Source: an uncultured Oscillospiraceae bacterium
GTDB lineage: Bacteria; Bacillota; Clostridia; Oscillospirales; Oscillospiraceae
Direction: 5' to 3'
Assembly: GCA_934512135.1 (NCBI GenBank)
Contig: CAKSWT010000016.1
Location: 15,208-79,207, forward strand
DNA length: 64,000 nucleotides
This document shows, piece by piece, positions 1 through 6,750 of the stretch. Under the pieces are notes generated by a model, which was not told where the DNA came from, searched no databases, and saw nothing but the letters and a program-made list of their open reading frames with translations. Position 1 is the first letter of the stretch; each line of letters opens with the position of its first letter. The translations under genes and the position numbers were made by a program.

Positions 1-2293
1 ACTCCACCGCTACCACCGTTCCCGGCCCGACGGTCTGACCGGCCTCCGGGCGCTGAGACGCAGCCACAATAGAGCCTTCTCCTGACGCGCCGATAATTTT
101 CATATACAGTCCCTGGCCGGTGAGCAGTGCGTTTGCCGTCTCGGCGTCTTTTCCCACCACATCCGGCACCGTCACCTGCCCCACAGGCTGGTGCGCTCCA
201 AAATACAGCACAATCTCACTGTCTCCGGGGATCACGGCCCCCGCCGGAGGCACCTGCTCCGTCACCGTCTCCCCGTCTCCCTGGCTGCGGAAGGTCAGCT
301 GTTTTTCCGCCAGCGCCTCCTTAGCCGCCTCGGCCGTCATGCCGGACACGTCCGGCACGGACACATCGGCCCGGGCCGCCTCCTCCTGGGAGTAGTCCGG
401 CTGAATCCCCAAATAGGGCAGGATGTCTCCCAGCACATCCCGAACCGTCGGCGCCCCCATCTGGCCGCCGGAGATGTAATATCCCGTGGCGGGAGAGGGC
501 GTATCCAGCGCCACCAGCACAATGTATCTGGGATGATCCATGGGAGCAATACCCACAAAGGAGACGATCTTATCCTCCACCGGATTGCCCTCCTCGTCGA
601 ATACGTCGATCTTCTCCGAGGTGCCGGTTTTTCCGCCGATCCGATACCCGGCAATCTGGGCGTTTTTCGCCGTCCCCTGGGATACTACGGATTCCAGCAG
701 CTGGCACATGGCCTGTGAGGTCTGCTGGCTGATGACCTGACGAAGTACAGTGCGTCCCTGTTCCTCCACCAGGCTGCCATCCTGGTCCAGCACCTGCTTC
801 ACCACATGGGGTTCCAGGAGATAGCCGCCGTTTACCACTGCGGCAATGGCCCGCACCAGCTGCAACGGGGTGATCTTAAAGGTCTGGCCAAAGGCGGCGG
901 AGGTCAGGGAGGCATAGCTGTCCGGATTGGCCAGGGTTGCCTCGTCAAAGAAGATGCCGCTGGCCTCCCCGCCCAGCTCAATGCCCGTCTGCTCTGTCAG
1001 GCCAAACTGCCGGACGTACTCATAGAGCTTTTCCCCGCCCAGGCGGATGCCGATGTTGGCAAAGGCCACGTTACAGGAGTTCTGCAGAGCCTCCGCAGTG
1101 GACTGCTGGCCATGTCCTGCGGACTTCCAGCAGTGGAGGGGTCTGGTCCGGCCCTTGACCGAGGTACTGCCGGAGCAGTAAAAGCTGTCGGAAAGACTCA
1201 CCGCCCCCTCCTCCAACGCTGCGGCCAGGGTGATGCATTTGAAGGTTGAGCCAGGTTCATAGCCGTCTGAAATCACACGGTTCCGCCACTGGCTCAGCCG
1301 GGCATTCACCAGCGCCTCCTGATAGGCGTCCATCAGGGACTGCTGCTCCGCCGCCGGAGCCTCCAGGGCCGCCTGCCGCTGGGCCTCCAGGGCCTGACGG
1401 GTCTGGGTGTCGTAAATCTCGGCGTAGTGGTTGGGATCATAGCCGGACAACGTGGCCATGGCCAAAATGTCTCCGTTTTCCACGTCCATCACCACGCCAA
1501 AGGCGCCGTTCTCCACGTCGTACTGGGCAATGGCCTCGGCCATATGCTTTTCCAGCATCTCCTGGACGGTCTGGTCTATGGTGAGCACCAGGTCGTATCC
1601 CCTGGCGGCATCGTAATAGGTCTCGTGGTGGAACTCCATCTCTGCCCCATAATTGCCCTTGGCGGAGACGATGCTCCCGTTCCGGCCGGTAAGGGTTTTG
1701 TCATAGGCGGCCTCGATTCCGTCCAGTCCGGTGTTGTCGCTGCCCACGAAGCCCATGACTTGGGCCGCCAGGGCTCCGGCGGGATAGTACCGCTTGGTAT
1801 CCGGCTCCAGATAGACCCCCGTGACATCCTCCCGGGCCAGATAGGCCCGGACCTGGGCCGCCTCCTGTTGCTCCACCTTGCGCTTGACAATCTGATAGCG
1901 ATAGCTGGTATCGGCCATAAGGCCTTGAATTTTCTCCTGGTCCACGGACAAAATATCGCTGAGGGCCTTGGCAATGGCTTGGGTGTCCTGGCCGGACAGC
2001 GAGAGCTCATTGGGGTCCATACAGACATTTTCCACGTCGGCGCTTACCGCCAGAAGATTCATATTACGGTCGTAGATCGTACCTCGGGAGGCCGTCACCC
2101 GGCTGGTTCTGGTCTGGTTTTCCGCCGCCAGCCGGCTGAGCATGGAATGGTCCAAAATTTGCAGCTTGACCAGCCGCGCCGTCAGCGGGACAAAGGCCAC
2201 CACGCCGAAAAGAACCATAAGAATGGCAGTCCGCCGCAGAATGCTTCGGTCGGCACTGCCGGGGAATCTGGGCTTGGAACCATGGGACCGCAC
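1..2293 (-). CDS. Class B penicillin-binding protein with PASTA domains (FtsI/SpoVD type), 3' end outside window
   Basis: A transpeptidase that cross-links peptidoglycan, acting outside the membrane in division or spore-cortex synthesis. The start is a GTG preceded by AAAGGAGG at 7 bases. A short basic N-terminus leads into one membrane helix (about residues 25-45) and a dimerisation domain. The transpeptidase motifs are STFK (Ser349), SCN (Ser406) and KTGTS (Lys555). At least two PASTA repeats follow near the C-terminus, beginning around 'SVPDVSGM' and 'TVPDVVGK', and the frame stays open to base 1, giving about 764 visible residues. It is the fourth gene of the mraZ-rsmH-ftsL-like run. Motifs and context fix the family. 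Whether it is the vegetative FtsI or the sporulation SpoVD paralogue cannot be decided, because the downstream genes are not visible. Confidence 0.93.
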   Translation of the reverse strand, partial: MRSHGSKPRFPGSADRSILRRTAILMVLFGVVAFVPLTARLVKLQILDHSMLSRLAAENQTRTSRVTASRGTIYDRNMNLLAVSADVENVCMDPNELSLSGQDTQAIAKALSDILSVDQEKIQGLMADTSYRYQIVKRKVEQQEAAQVRAYLAREDVTGVYLEPDTKRYYPAGALAAQVMGFVGSDNTGLDGIEAAYDKTLTGRNGSIVSAKGNYGAEMEFHHETYYDAARGYDLVLTIDQTVQEMLEKHMAEAIAQYDVENGAFGVVMDVENGDILAMATLSGYDPNHYAEIYDTQTRQALEAQRQAALEAPAAEQQSLMDAYQEALVNARLSQWRNRVISDGYEPGSTFKCITLAAALEEGAVSLSDSFYCSGSTSVKGRTRPLHCWKSAGHGQQSTAEALQNSCNVAFANIGIRLGGEKLYEYVRQFGLTEQTGIELGGEASGIFFDEATLANPDSYASLTSAAFGQTFKITPLQLVRAIAAVVNGGYLLEPHVVKQVLDQDGSLVEEQGRTVLRQVISQQTSQAMCQLLESVVSQGTAKNAQIAGYRIGGKTGTSEKIDVFDEEGNPVEDKIVSFVGIAPMDHPRYIVLVALDTPSPATGYYISGGQMGAPTVRDVLGDILPYLGIQPDYSQEEAARADVSVPDVSGMTAEAAKEALAEKQLTFRSQGDGETVTEQVPPAGAVIPGDSEIVLYFGAHQPVGQVTVPDVVGKDAETANALLTGQGLYMKIIGASGEGSIVAASQRPEAGQTVGPGTVVAVE

Positions 2294-2357
2294 AAGGACG
2301 CCTCCTTTCAGGCTAGGGTCTTTACAGGATATGCCCGAAAAACGTCCGTTATGTTTG

Positions 2358-2666
2358 TCAGTCCGCCATGCCGCCCCGGATGTGGAGGATCTCCACCTGC
2401 TCCGGGTCCAGCGGCTGAAGCCCCAGGGCCTCCGCCTGCCGGGAAAGGTCCGGCTGTTCCGCCATTTGGCGCTTGAGCTCCTGCAGCTCCTGCCGCCGTT
2501 CCTGGACGGCGGTTTCCAGCGTCAAATTCTCCTGGCGAAGCTCATAGAGCCGCACATTGGCCCCCAGCATCATCCCCAGCAGCAGGGCTGCAATCCCTCC
2601 CCCCAGCAGCACGCCGGGGCGAAGCCGCCGGGCTTGTTCCACTTCCCGCACCGTCCCCCTGCTCAT
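2358..2666 (-). CDS. FtsL-like small division protein
   Basis: About 102 residues with the FtsL/DivIC layout: a short basic cytoplasmic N-terminus, one membrane helix (about residues 18-38, 'VLLGGGIAALLLGMMLGA') and an extracytoplasmic coiled coil rich in Leu, Glu and Gln. Members of this class bridge the FtsQ-FtsB complex to the FtsW-FtsI synthase. Position is the main argument, since it lies between rsmH (4 bases upstream) and the PASTA PBP, exactly where ftsL sits in Firmicutes. Sequence conservation in this family is low, so the name rests on topology plus synteny. The chosen ATG is only weakly supported, because an AAGG lies very close to it. A GTG five codons later is possible. Confidence 0.72.
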   Translation of the reverse strand: MSRGTVREVEQARRLRPGVLLGGGIAALLLGMMLGANVRLYELRQENLTLETAVQERRQELQELKRQMAEQPDLSRQAEALGLQPLDPEQVEILHIRGGMAD

Positions 2667-2670
2667 CCTT

Positions 2671-3603
2671 CTACAGCTTTTCGCAGATTCGCAGCTTGGC
2701 ACTGCGGGCCCGGGGATTCTCCTCCAGCTCTCTCTCTCCGGAGACAATGGGCTTTCGGGTCAGGACCCTCACCTGGGGCTTCTTCCCGCAGACGCACACC
2801 GGGAACTCCGGCGGGCAGGTGCAGCCCTTGGCCGCAGCATTCATGGCGGATTTCACCATCCGGTCCTCCAGGGAGTGGAAGGTAATCACCGCCAGCCGTC
2901 CGCCTGGATTGAGCCTGGGAATTGCCCGCTCCAGCATCTCCCGGACAGCGCCCAGCTCATCATTCACCGCGATTCGGATGGCCTGGAAGCTCCGCTTTGC
3001 CGGGTGCTGCTTCTCCCGTAGGGCCTGGGCCGGCAGCGCCCCCCGAATGACATCCACCAGCTCCAGGGTGGTGGCAATGGGACGCTCCTGACGGCGGCGG
3101 TCAATGGCTGCGGCGATTTGGGGCGCATAGCGCTCCTCTCCGTACTCGTAGAGAATCCGGCGCAGCTCCTCCCGGGACCACTGATTCACCACCTCATAGG
3201 CGGTGAGTCGGTCCTCCCGGTTCATGCGCATGTCCAGCGGCGCCTGGGCCATATAGGAAAAGCCGCGCTCCGCCTGGTCCAGCTGGGGAGAGGAGACCCC
3301 CAGATCAAAGAGCATTCCATCCACCGCTGGAATCCCCAGTTCCTGGAGAATCCCGTCCAGCTCCTTGAAATTGCTGTGGACCAGGGTCACCCGGTCCAGA
3401 TAGGGCGCCAGACGTTCCTTCGCAGCCTCCAGGGCCGTGGTGTCCCGGTCCACGCCGATCAGCCGTCCGGTGGTGAGCCGCCGGACAATCTCCAGGGAGT
3501 GTCCCGCGCCCCCCAGGGTGCCGTCCAGGTAGATGCCCTCCGGCCGTATGTTCAGCCCCTCTATACATTCGTCCAGCAGAACGGACTTATGTGAAAACGC
3601 CAT
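2671..3603 (-). CDS. rsmH: 16S rRNA (cytosine1402-N4)-methyltransferase RsmH
   Basis: S-adenosylmethionine-dependent enzyme (formerly MraW) that methylates the exocyclic N4 of C1402 in the ribosomal P site. It has 310 residues, the usual length. The SAM-binding motif 'GTLGGAGHS' lies near residue 34 and the family motif 'FDLGVSSPQLD' near residue 100. The ATG is chosen because GGAGAG precedes it and translation begins with the typical 'MAFSHKSVLLDE'. It is second in the dcw operon, 25 bases after mraZ, and is followed within 4 bases by the ftsL-like gene. Confidence 0.97.
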   Translation of the reverse strand: MAFSHKSVLLDECIEGLNIRPEGIYLDGTLGGAGHSLEIVRRLTTGRLIGVDRDTTALEAAKERLAPYLDRVTLVHSNFKELDGILQELGIPAVDGMLFDLGVSSPQLDQAERGFSYMAQAPLDMRMNREDRLTAYEVVNQWSREELRRILYEYGEERYAPQIAAAIDRRRQERPIATTLELVDVIRGALPAQALREKQHPAKRSFQAIRIAVNDELGAVREMLERAIPRLNPGGRLAVITFHSLEDRMVKSAMNAAAKGCTCPPEFPVCVCGKKPQVRVLTRKPIVSGERELEENPRARSAKLRICEKL

Positions 3604-3628
3604 AGACTCTCCTTTCCCGCAGGGCAGA

Positions 3629-4045
3629 TCAAATTTCCAAGGTGGAGAGCACCTGATCCATGGTTCCCTCCTGTAAAAACGCCTGTTCCATGGCGTCGTA
3701 GGTTGCCGCGTCCCAGATCTCCGCCTTGTCGCCAAAGCCCACCAGAACCACCTCCTGGGTGAGATTCCCATACTGGCGCAGCGCGGCAGGCAGCAGAATG
3801 CGCCCCTGCTTGTCCGGCTCACACCGAAGGGCGTTGGCGAAAAAGAACCGAAGATTTTGAGTCTGGGCCATGGGCATGGACTGCTTTTTCTCCTCGATGC
3901 TCTGCCAGACCTGCTCCGGCAGGACCATCAGAGAGCGCCCCAGGCCGATGGTCACATAGAAGGCCTCGCCCAGCTCCTCCCGCAGCTTTGCAGGCACAAA
4001 CAGACGGCCCTTCCCGTCCACGTTGTGGCGGAACTTTCCCGTCAT
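3629..4045 (-). CDS. mraZ: MraZ transcriptional regulator of the dcw cluster
   Basis: AbrB-fold DNA-binding protein that regulates its own division/cell-wall operon. It has 138 residues with the two diagnostic half-domains, each carrying a DxxGR...PaxLR signature ('DGKGRLFVPAKLR' and 'DKQGRILLPAALR'). The ATG at 4045 has AAAGGAGG at 7 bases. A GTG six bases earlier would sit almost on that ribosome site and was rejected. It heads the rsmH-ftsL-PBP run. A matching operator with two direct AAGTGG repeats lies just upstream, directly behind a good promoter, which implies autoregulation. Confidence 0.97.
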   Translation of the reverse strand: MTGKFRHNVDGKGRLFVPAKLREELGEAFYVTIGLGRSLMVLPEQVWQSIEEKKQSMPMAQTQNLRFFFANALRCEPDKQGRILLPAALRQYGNLTQEVVLVGFGDKAEIWDAATYDAMEQAFLQEGTMDQVLSTLEI

Positions 4046-4078
4046 GGGCACAGCCTCCTTTCCATGTGGGCAGAAGCA

Positions 4079-4094
4079 CCACTTCCCCCCACTT
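4079..4094 (-). promoter_or_regulatory. Probable MraZ operator (two AAGTGG boxes)
   Basis: On the minus strand AAGTGG occurs twice with starts exactly 10 bases (one helical turn) apart, between the promoter and the mraZ start. MraZ is known to bind tandem G-rich boxes of the TGGG/GTGG type with 10-base periodicity upstream of its own gene. The regulation is inferred. Confidence 0.7.
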
Positions 4095-4101
4095 CCTAGT
4101 T

Positions 4102-4130
4102 AGTATACTTCAATCCCCCTCTAATTGCAA
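4102..4130 (-). promoter_or_regulatory. Sigma-A promoter of mraZ operon
   Basis: Minus strand TTGCAA, 17-base spacer, TATACT. Transcription would start just upstream of the two AAGTGG boxes, so a bound MraZ would block early elongation or promoter escape. Confidence 0.75.
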
Positions 4131-4165
4131 GGCTTTTTCGCACGAATCCCGCCGGGGGCAGATGG

Positions 4166-4198
4166 GAAAAACCGGCCCGCAGCAGCGAGCCGGTTTTG
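4166..4198 (-). terminator. Rho-independent terminator after sugar permease operon
   Basis: Minus strand stem ACCGGC/GCCGGT with flanking A/T pairs, about a 12-base loop and a T-run. It lies 34 bases past the stop of the LplC-like permease and separates that operon from the mraZ promoter. Confidence 0.8.
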
Positions 4199-4231
4199 TA
4201 CGAATTGATTCTGCCTGTGGCTTTCCGGGGC

Positions 4232-5128
4232 TTAGCCCTTCAGAGAACCAACCATCATGCCCTTGGTGAAGTACTTCAGGATGAAGGGATAGAAGCAGAA
4301 GATGGGGAGAATCGCGACCACGATGGTGCAATACTCAACCAGATCGGAGTACTTGGCAAGCTCCGGATCGTAGGTCAGAGAAGAAGAGTCGGATTCTGTC
4401 AGGATTTCTTTCAGGATAACCTGGAGGGGATACAGGGCGCGGGTCTGCAGATAGATCATCGCCTCGAAGTAGGAGTTCCACTTCATGAGGATGTACTGCA
4501 GCGCAAGCACAGCCACGGTGGCCTTCACCAGAGGAATGACGATCTGGAACAGGATGACGAAGTTGCCAGCGCCGTCCAGACGTGCGGACTCCTCCAGAGA
4601 GGTGGGCATGCCCTGAATTGCGGTACGGATGATGACCAAGCTCATGACGTTCACGGCGTTGGGGATGATCATGACCCAACGGGTGTCCAGCAAATGCAGG
4701 CTCTTGATGACCATGTAGGTGGGGATCATACCACCGTTGAAGAACATGGTGATGGTAATCATGAGCATGACGTACTTCTTCAGCACCAGGCCCTTACGGG
4801 ACAGGACGAAGCCGCCCATGGTGCAGACGATGGTGGAGAAGGCGCCGCCAACTGCGCAGTAGAAAATGGTGTTGGCATAGCCCATCAGCAGGGAGTTGTT
4901 GCCGAAAACCATCTTATAGCCATACCAGGTGATGGGATGGTCTGCGTCAAACAGAGGATAGAGAATGATGCCGGAGTGCTGTGCCATCAGAGTGGGATCC
5001 GAAACGGAGGCCCAGATACAATGGAGCACAGGCAGCAGACAGATGATGCCGAACAGGCCCAGGAGGATATAGTTGATAACCTCAAAGACACGTCTGCTGG
5101 GAGTCTTAATGACGAAATTCAAATTCAT
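4232..5128 (-). CDS. Sugar ABC transporter permease, LplC/YtcP type (CUT1, MalG-like)
   Basis: Inner-membrane subunit of a binding-protein-dependent carbohydrate importer. It has 298 residues and six predicted membrane helices. The cytoplasmic EAA loop that docks the ATPase reads 'EESARLDGAGN' followed by 'IVIPL'. The C-terminus 'KGMMVGSLKG' is typical of the LplC/YtcP subgroup, which handles oligosaccharides or glycans. It is preceded by GGAGG and starts 17 bases after the LplB-like permease, so the two form a heterodimer. No substrate-binding protein or ATPase gene is adjacent. The substrate is unknown. Confidence 0.93.
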   Translation of the reverse strand: MNLNFVIKTPSRRVFEVINYILLGLFGIICLLPVLHCIWASVSDPTLMAQHSGIILYPLFDADHPITWYGYKMVFGNNSLLMGYANTIFYCAVGGAFSTIVCTMGGFVLSRKGLVLKKYVMLMITITMFFNGGMIPTYMVIKSLHLLDTRWVMIIPNAVNVMSLVIIRTAIQGMPTSLEESARLDGAGNFVILFQIVIPLVKATVAVLALQYILMKWNSYFEAMIYLQTRALYPLQVILKEILTESDSSSLTYDPELAKYSDLVEYCTIVVAILPIFCFYPFILKYFTKGMMVGSLKG

Positions 5129-5145
5129 ACGTTAACTTCCTCCCA

Positions 5146-6060
5146 TCAGAACAGGCTCGTCTCGGAATACTTTCTGGACACGCCGTTGGCGATGAACAGA
5201 AGAATCACGTTGACGACAGAGTTGAAAAGACCAACGGCGGTAGAATAGCCGTAGTCCGCTTCCAGAAGGCCCTTTCTGTAGACGAAGGTACCGATAACAT
5301 CGGAGGTCTCGTAGATCAGGGGGTTGTACAGAAGCAGGATCTTTTCCTGGTTGGCGTTCATCAGGCCGCCGATTCTCATGATCAGCATAATGACCACGGT
5401 GGGCATAATGCCGGGGATGGTCACATGCATGGTCTGCTTCCAGCGGTTTGCACCGTCGATGACAGCAGCCTCGTAGAGCTCCTGATCGATACCGGTCAAT
5501 GCTGCCAGGAACAGGATGGAGCCGAAGCCGACCTGCTGCCACAGATCAGTCAGAACCATAATGGTCCGGAAGTACTGAGGTACCGACAAGAGGTTCTTCG
5601 CTTCCTTCAGGAAGCCGACCTTGACCAGCATGTCGGTGATTACACCATCGGATGCAACGAAGTCGATGATGATACCAGAGATAACGACGGTAGAGATGAA
5701 GTTGGGCATGTAGCTGACGACCTGGATGACTTTCTTGTAGTACTCGTTATCCAACTCGTTGAGCAGCAGAGCAAAAATAATCGGTGCAGGAAATCCGAAA
5801 ATAATGCTGTAGAGGCTGAGAATCAGGGTGTTCTTCAGCACGCGGATAAAGAACACGGAGCTGAAGAAGGTCACGAAATGCTTCAGACCAACCCATTCGC
5901 TCATGTACACACCGTTCTTAGGCGTGAAGCGTTCGAAGCCCAGAACAATGCCTGCCATAGGCACATAGTTGAAGATGATGAGATACACGACCACTGGGAT
6001 AATCAAGAGATACAGTCCCTTGTTCATGCGCCAGTCTCGCTTTAGCTCAAGCAATCGCAT
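5146..6060 (-). CDS. Sugar ABC transporter permease, LplB type (CUT1, MalF-like)
   Basis: Partner permease of the LplC-like subunit, 304 residues with six predicted membrane helices. The start 'MRLLELKRDWRMNKGLYLL' is characteristic of LplB-like proteins. The EAA loop is 'YEAAVIDGANRWKQ' with 'ITIPG'-like ending 'VTIPGIMP'. AAAGGAG lies 6 bases before the ATG. Expression probably starts at the TTGTAA/TATAAT promoter about 360 bases upstream, leaving an unusually long leader. In most CUT1 operons a lipoprotein binding protein is next to these genes, but none is here, so it must be encoded elsewhere or be missing. Confidence 0.93.
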   Translation of the reverse strand: MRLLELKRDWRMNKGLYLLIIPVVVYLIIFNYVPMAGIVLGFERFTPKNGVYMSEWVGLKHFVTFFSSVFFIRVLKNTLILSLYSIIFGFPAPIIFALLLNELDNEYYKKVIQVVSYMPNFISTVVISGIIIDFVASDGVITDMLVKVGFLKEAKNLLSVPQYFRTIMVLTDLWQQVGFGSILFLAALTGIDQELYEAAVIDGANRWKQTMHVTIPGIMPTVVIMLIMRIGGLMNANQEKILLLYNPLIYETSDVIGTFVYRKGLLEADYGYSTAVGLFNSVVNVILLFIANGVSRKYSETSLF

Positions 6061-6415
6061 GCCAATTCTCCTTTACTTAATTGGTTTGCATTTCTGCATT
6101 TTTCACGTTTCCCATTCGCCGCGGAGCGCGGCGTCGCACGAAGTCAAAAATGCCACGAAACGGTTCGCTGCTGGCACCGTGCTAAAGGGTTCGGGTTCTT
6201 AGCCCATGTGCATTAGCGAACAGAATCCACCGCTTTCCACGGACCCCAAGCCTGCACATCTGGAATCCGATTCCCGGCGTTTCCATCCTACGCGGCATTT
6301 CCTCCCTTCTGTGTGAAATCACGCGGTGCCCGCCGGGAAAGACCATGATTGGATGGCACGGTCTTTTGCCTTACCTTTTGGGCACTTTTTTGAAGGCTTT
6401 CGCCTATCACTGATG
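6061..6415 (-). other. Long untranslated leader of the sugar permease operon
   Basis: About 350 bases between promoter and lplB-like start contain no large gene. Visible are a perfect 6-bp GC-rich hairpin (GCCGCG/CGCGGC, 6118-6132) and a 38-codon frame with a Shine-Dalgarno. I do not recognise a known riboswitch. The length suggests regulation at the RNA level, which is inference. Confidence 0.45.
6182..6298 (-). CDS. Possible 38-residue leader ORF
   Basis: An ATG preceded by AGGGAGG (only two bases away) opens a 38-codon frame in the permease leader, beginning MPRRMETPGIGF and ending in TAG. The peptide is Arg-rich and resembles nothing I know. It may be a regulatory uORF, a gene remnant or chance. 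The Shine-Dalgarno is the only positive evidence. Confidence 0.25.
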   Translation of the reverse strand: MPRRMETPGIGFQMCRLGVRGKRWILFANAHGLRTRTL

Positions 6416-6443
6416 ATTATAGCATAATTCGAGCGTTTTACAA
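6416..6443 (-). promoter_or_regulatory. Sigma-A promoter of sugar permease operon
   Basis: Minus strand TTGTAA, 16-base spacer, consensus TATAAT. It is the only good promoter upstream of the LplB-like gene. Confidence 0.75.
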
Positions 6444-6444
6444 G

Positions 6445-6648
6445 TCATTTTTCATAAAAAACGTCAAAAAATTTGTCTATTTCCCCGTAGGGCATGGCAT
6501 TATCCACAAATTCCGCCGCAGAAACCCCTGTTTTCCGGCCCGGTTTTTGTGCATTCTCACCTGGCTCTCCCTGATTTTTCTTTGGCTCGTTCTTGAACTT
6601 TTTGTGAAAAATGCGATTATTTTTGACTTTTTTCTGGTTTTTCGTCAT
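6445..6648 (-). CDS. Doubtful small Lys/Asn-rich ORF
   Basis: A 67-residue frame (beginning MTKNQKKVKNN) in an AT-rich gap between the clpC terminator and the permease promoter. The N-terminal half is highly basic and the C-terminal half mildly acidic ('MPYGEIDKFFDVFYEK'). The ribosome site is weak (AGAGG at 12 bases) and I see no promoter of its own. The composition is what AT-rich intergenic DNA would give by chance, so it may not be a gene. Confidence 0.25.
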   Translation of the reverse strand: MTKNQKKVKNNRIFHKKFKNEPKKNQGEPGENAQKPGRKTGVSAAEFVDNAMPYGEIDKFFDVFYEK

Positions 6649-6704
6649 AATGCCCACAGCCTCTTGTCTCTCTAGTTTATGCATTCTATCCATTCTCTAG
6701 AACC

Positions 6705-6741
6705 GAAAAAATACGGACCTCCCCACCGGGAAAGTCCGTAT
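6705..6741 (-). terminator. Rho-independent terminator of clpC
   Basis: Minus strand perfect stem ATACGGAC/GTCCGTAT, 15-base loop, then a six-T run, 10 bases past the clpC stop. Confidence 0.88.
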
Positions 6742-6750
6742 GCCCTGTTC

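Noticed and set aside
1427..2476. A 349-codon plus frame opposite the penicillin-binding protein
   Set aside because: The minus strand encodes intact STFK, SCN and KTGTS motifs with a ribosome site. The plus frame is antisense noise.
6061..6415. Cyclic-di-GMP or other known riboswitch in the sugar permease leader
   Set aside because: Some GGCAAA-like pieces occur, but the conserved core and stems of the known classes could not be assembled.
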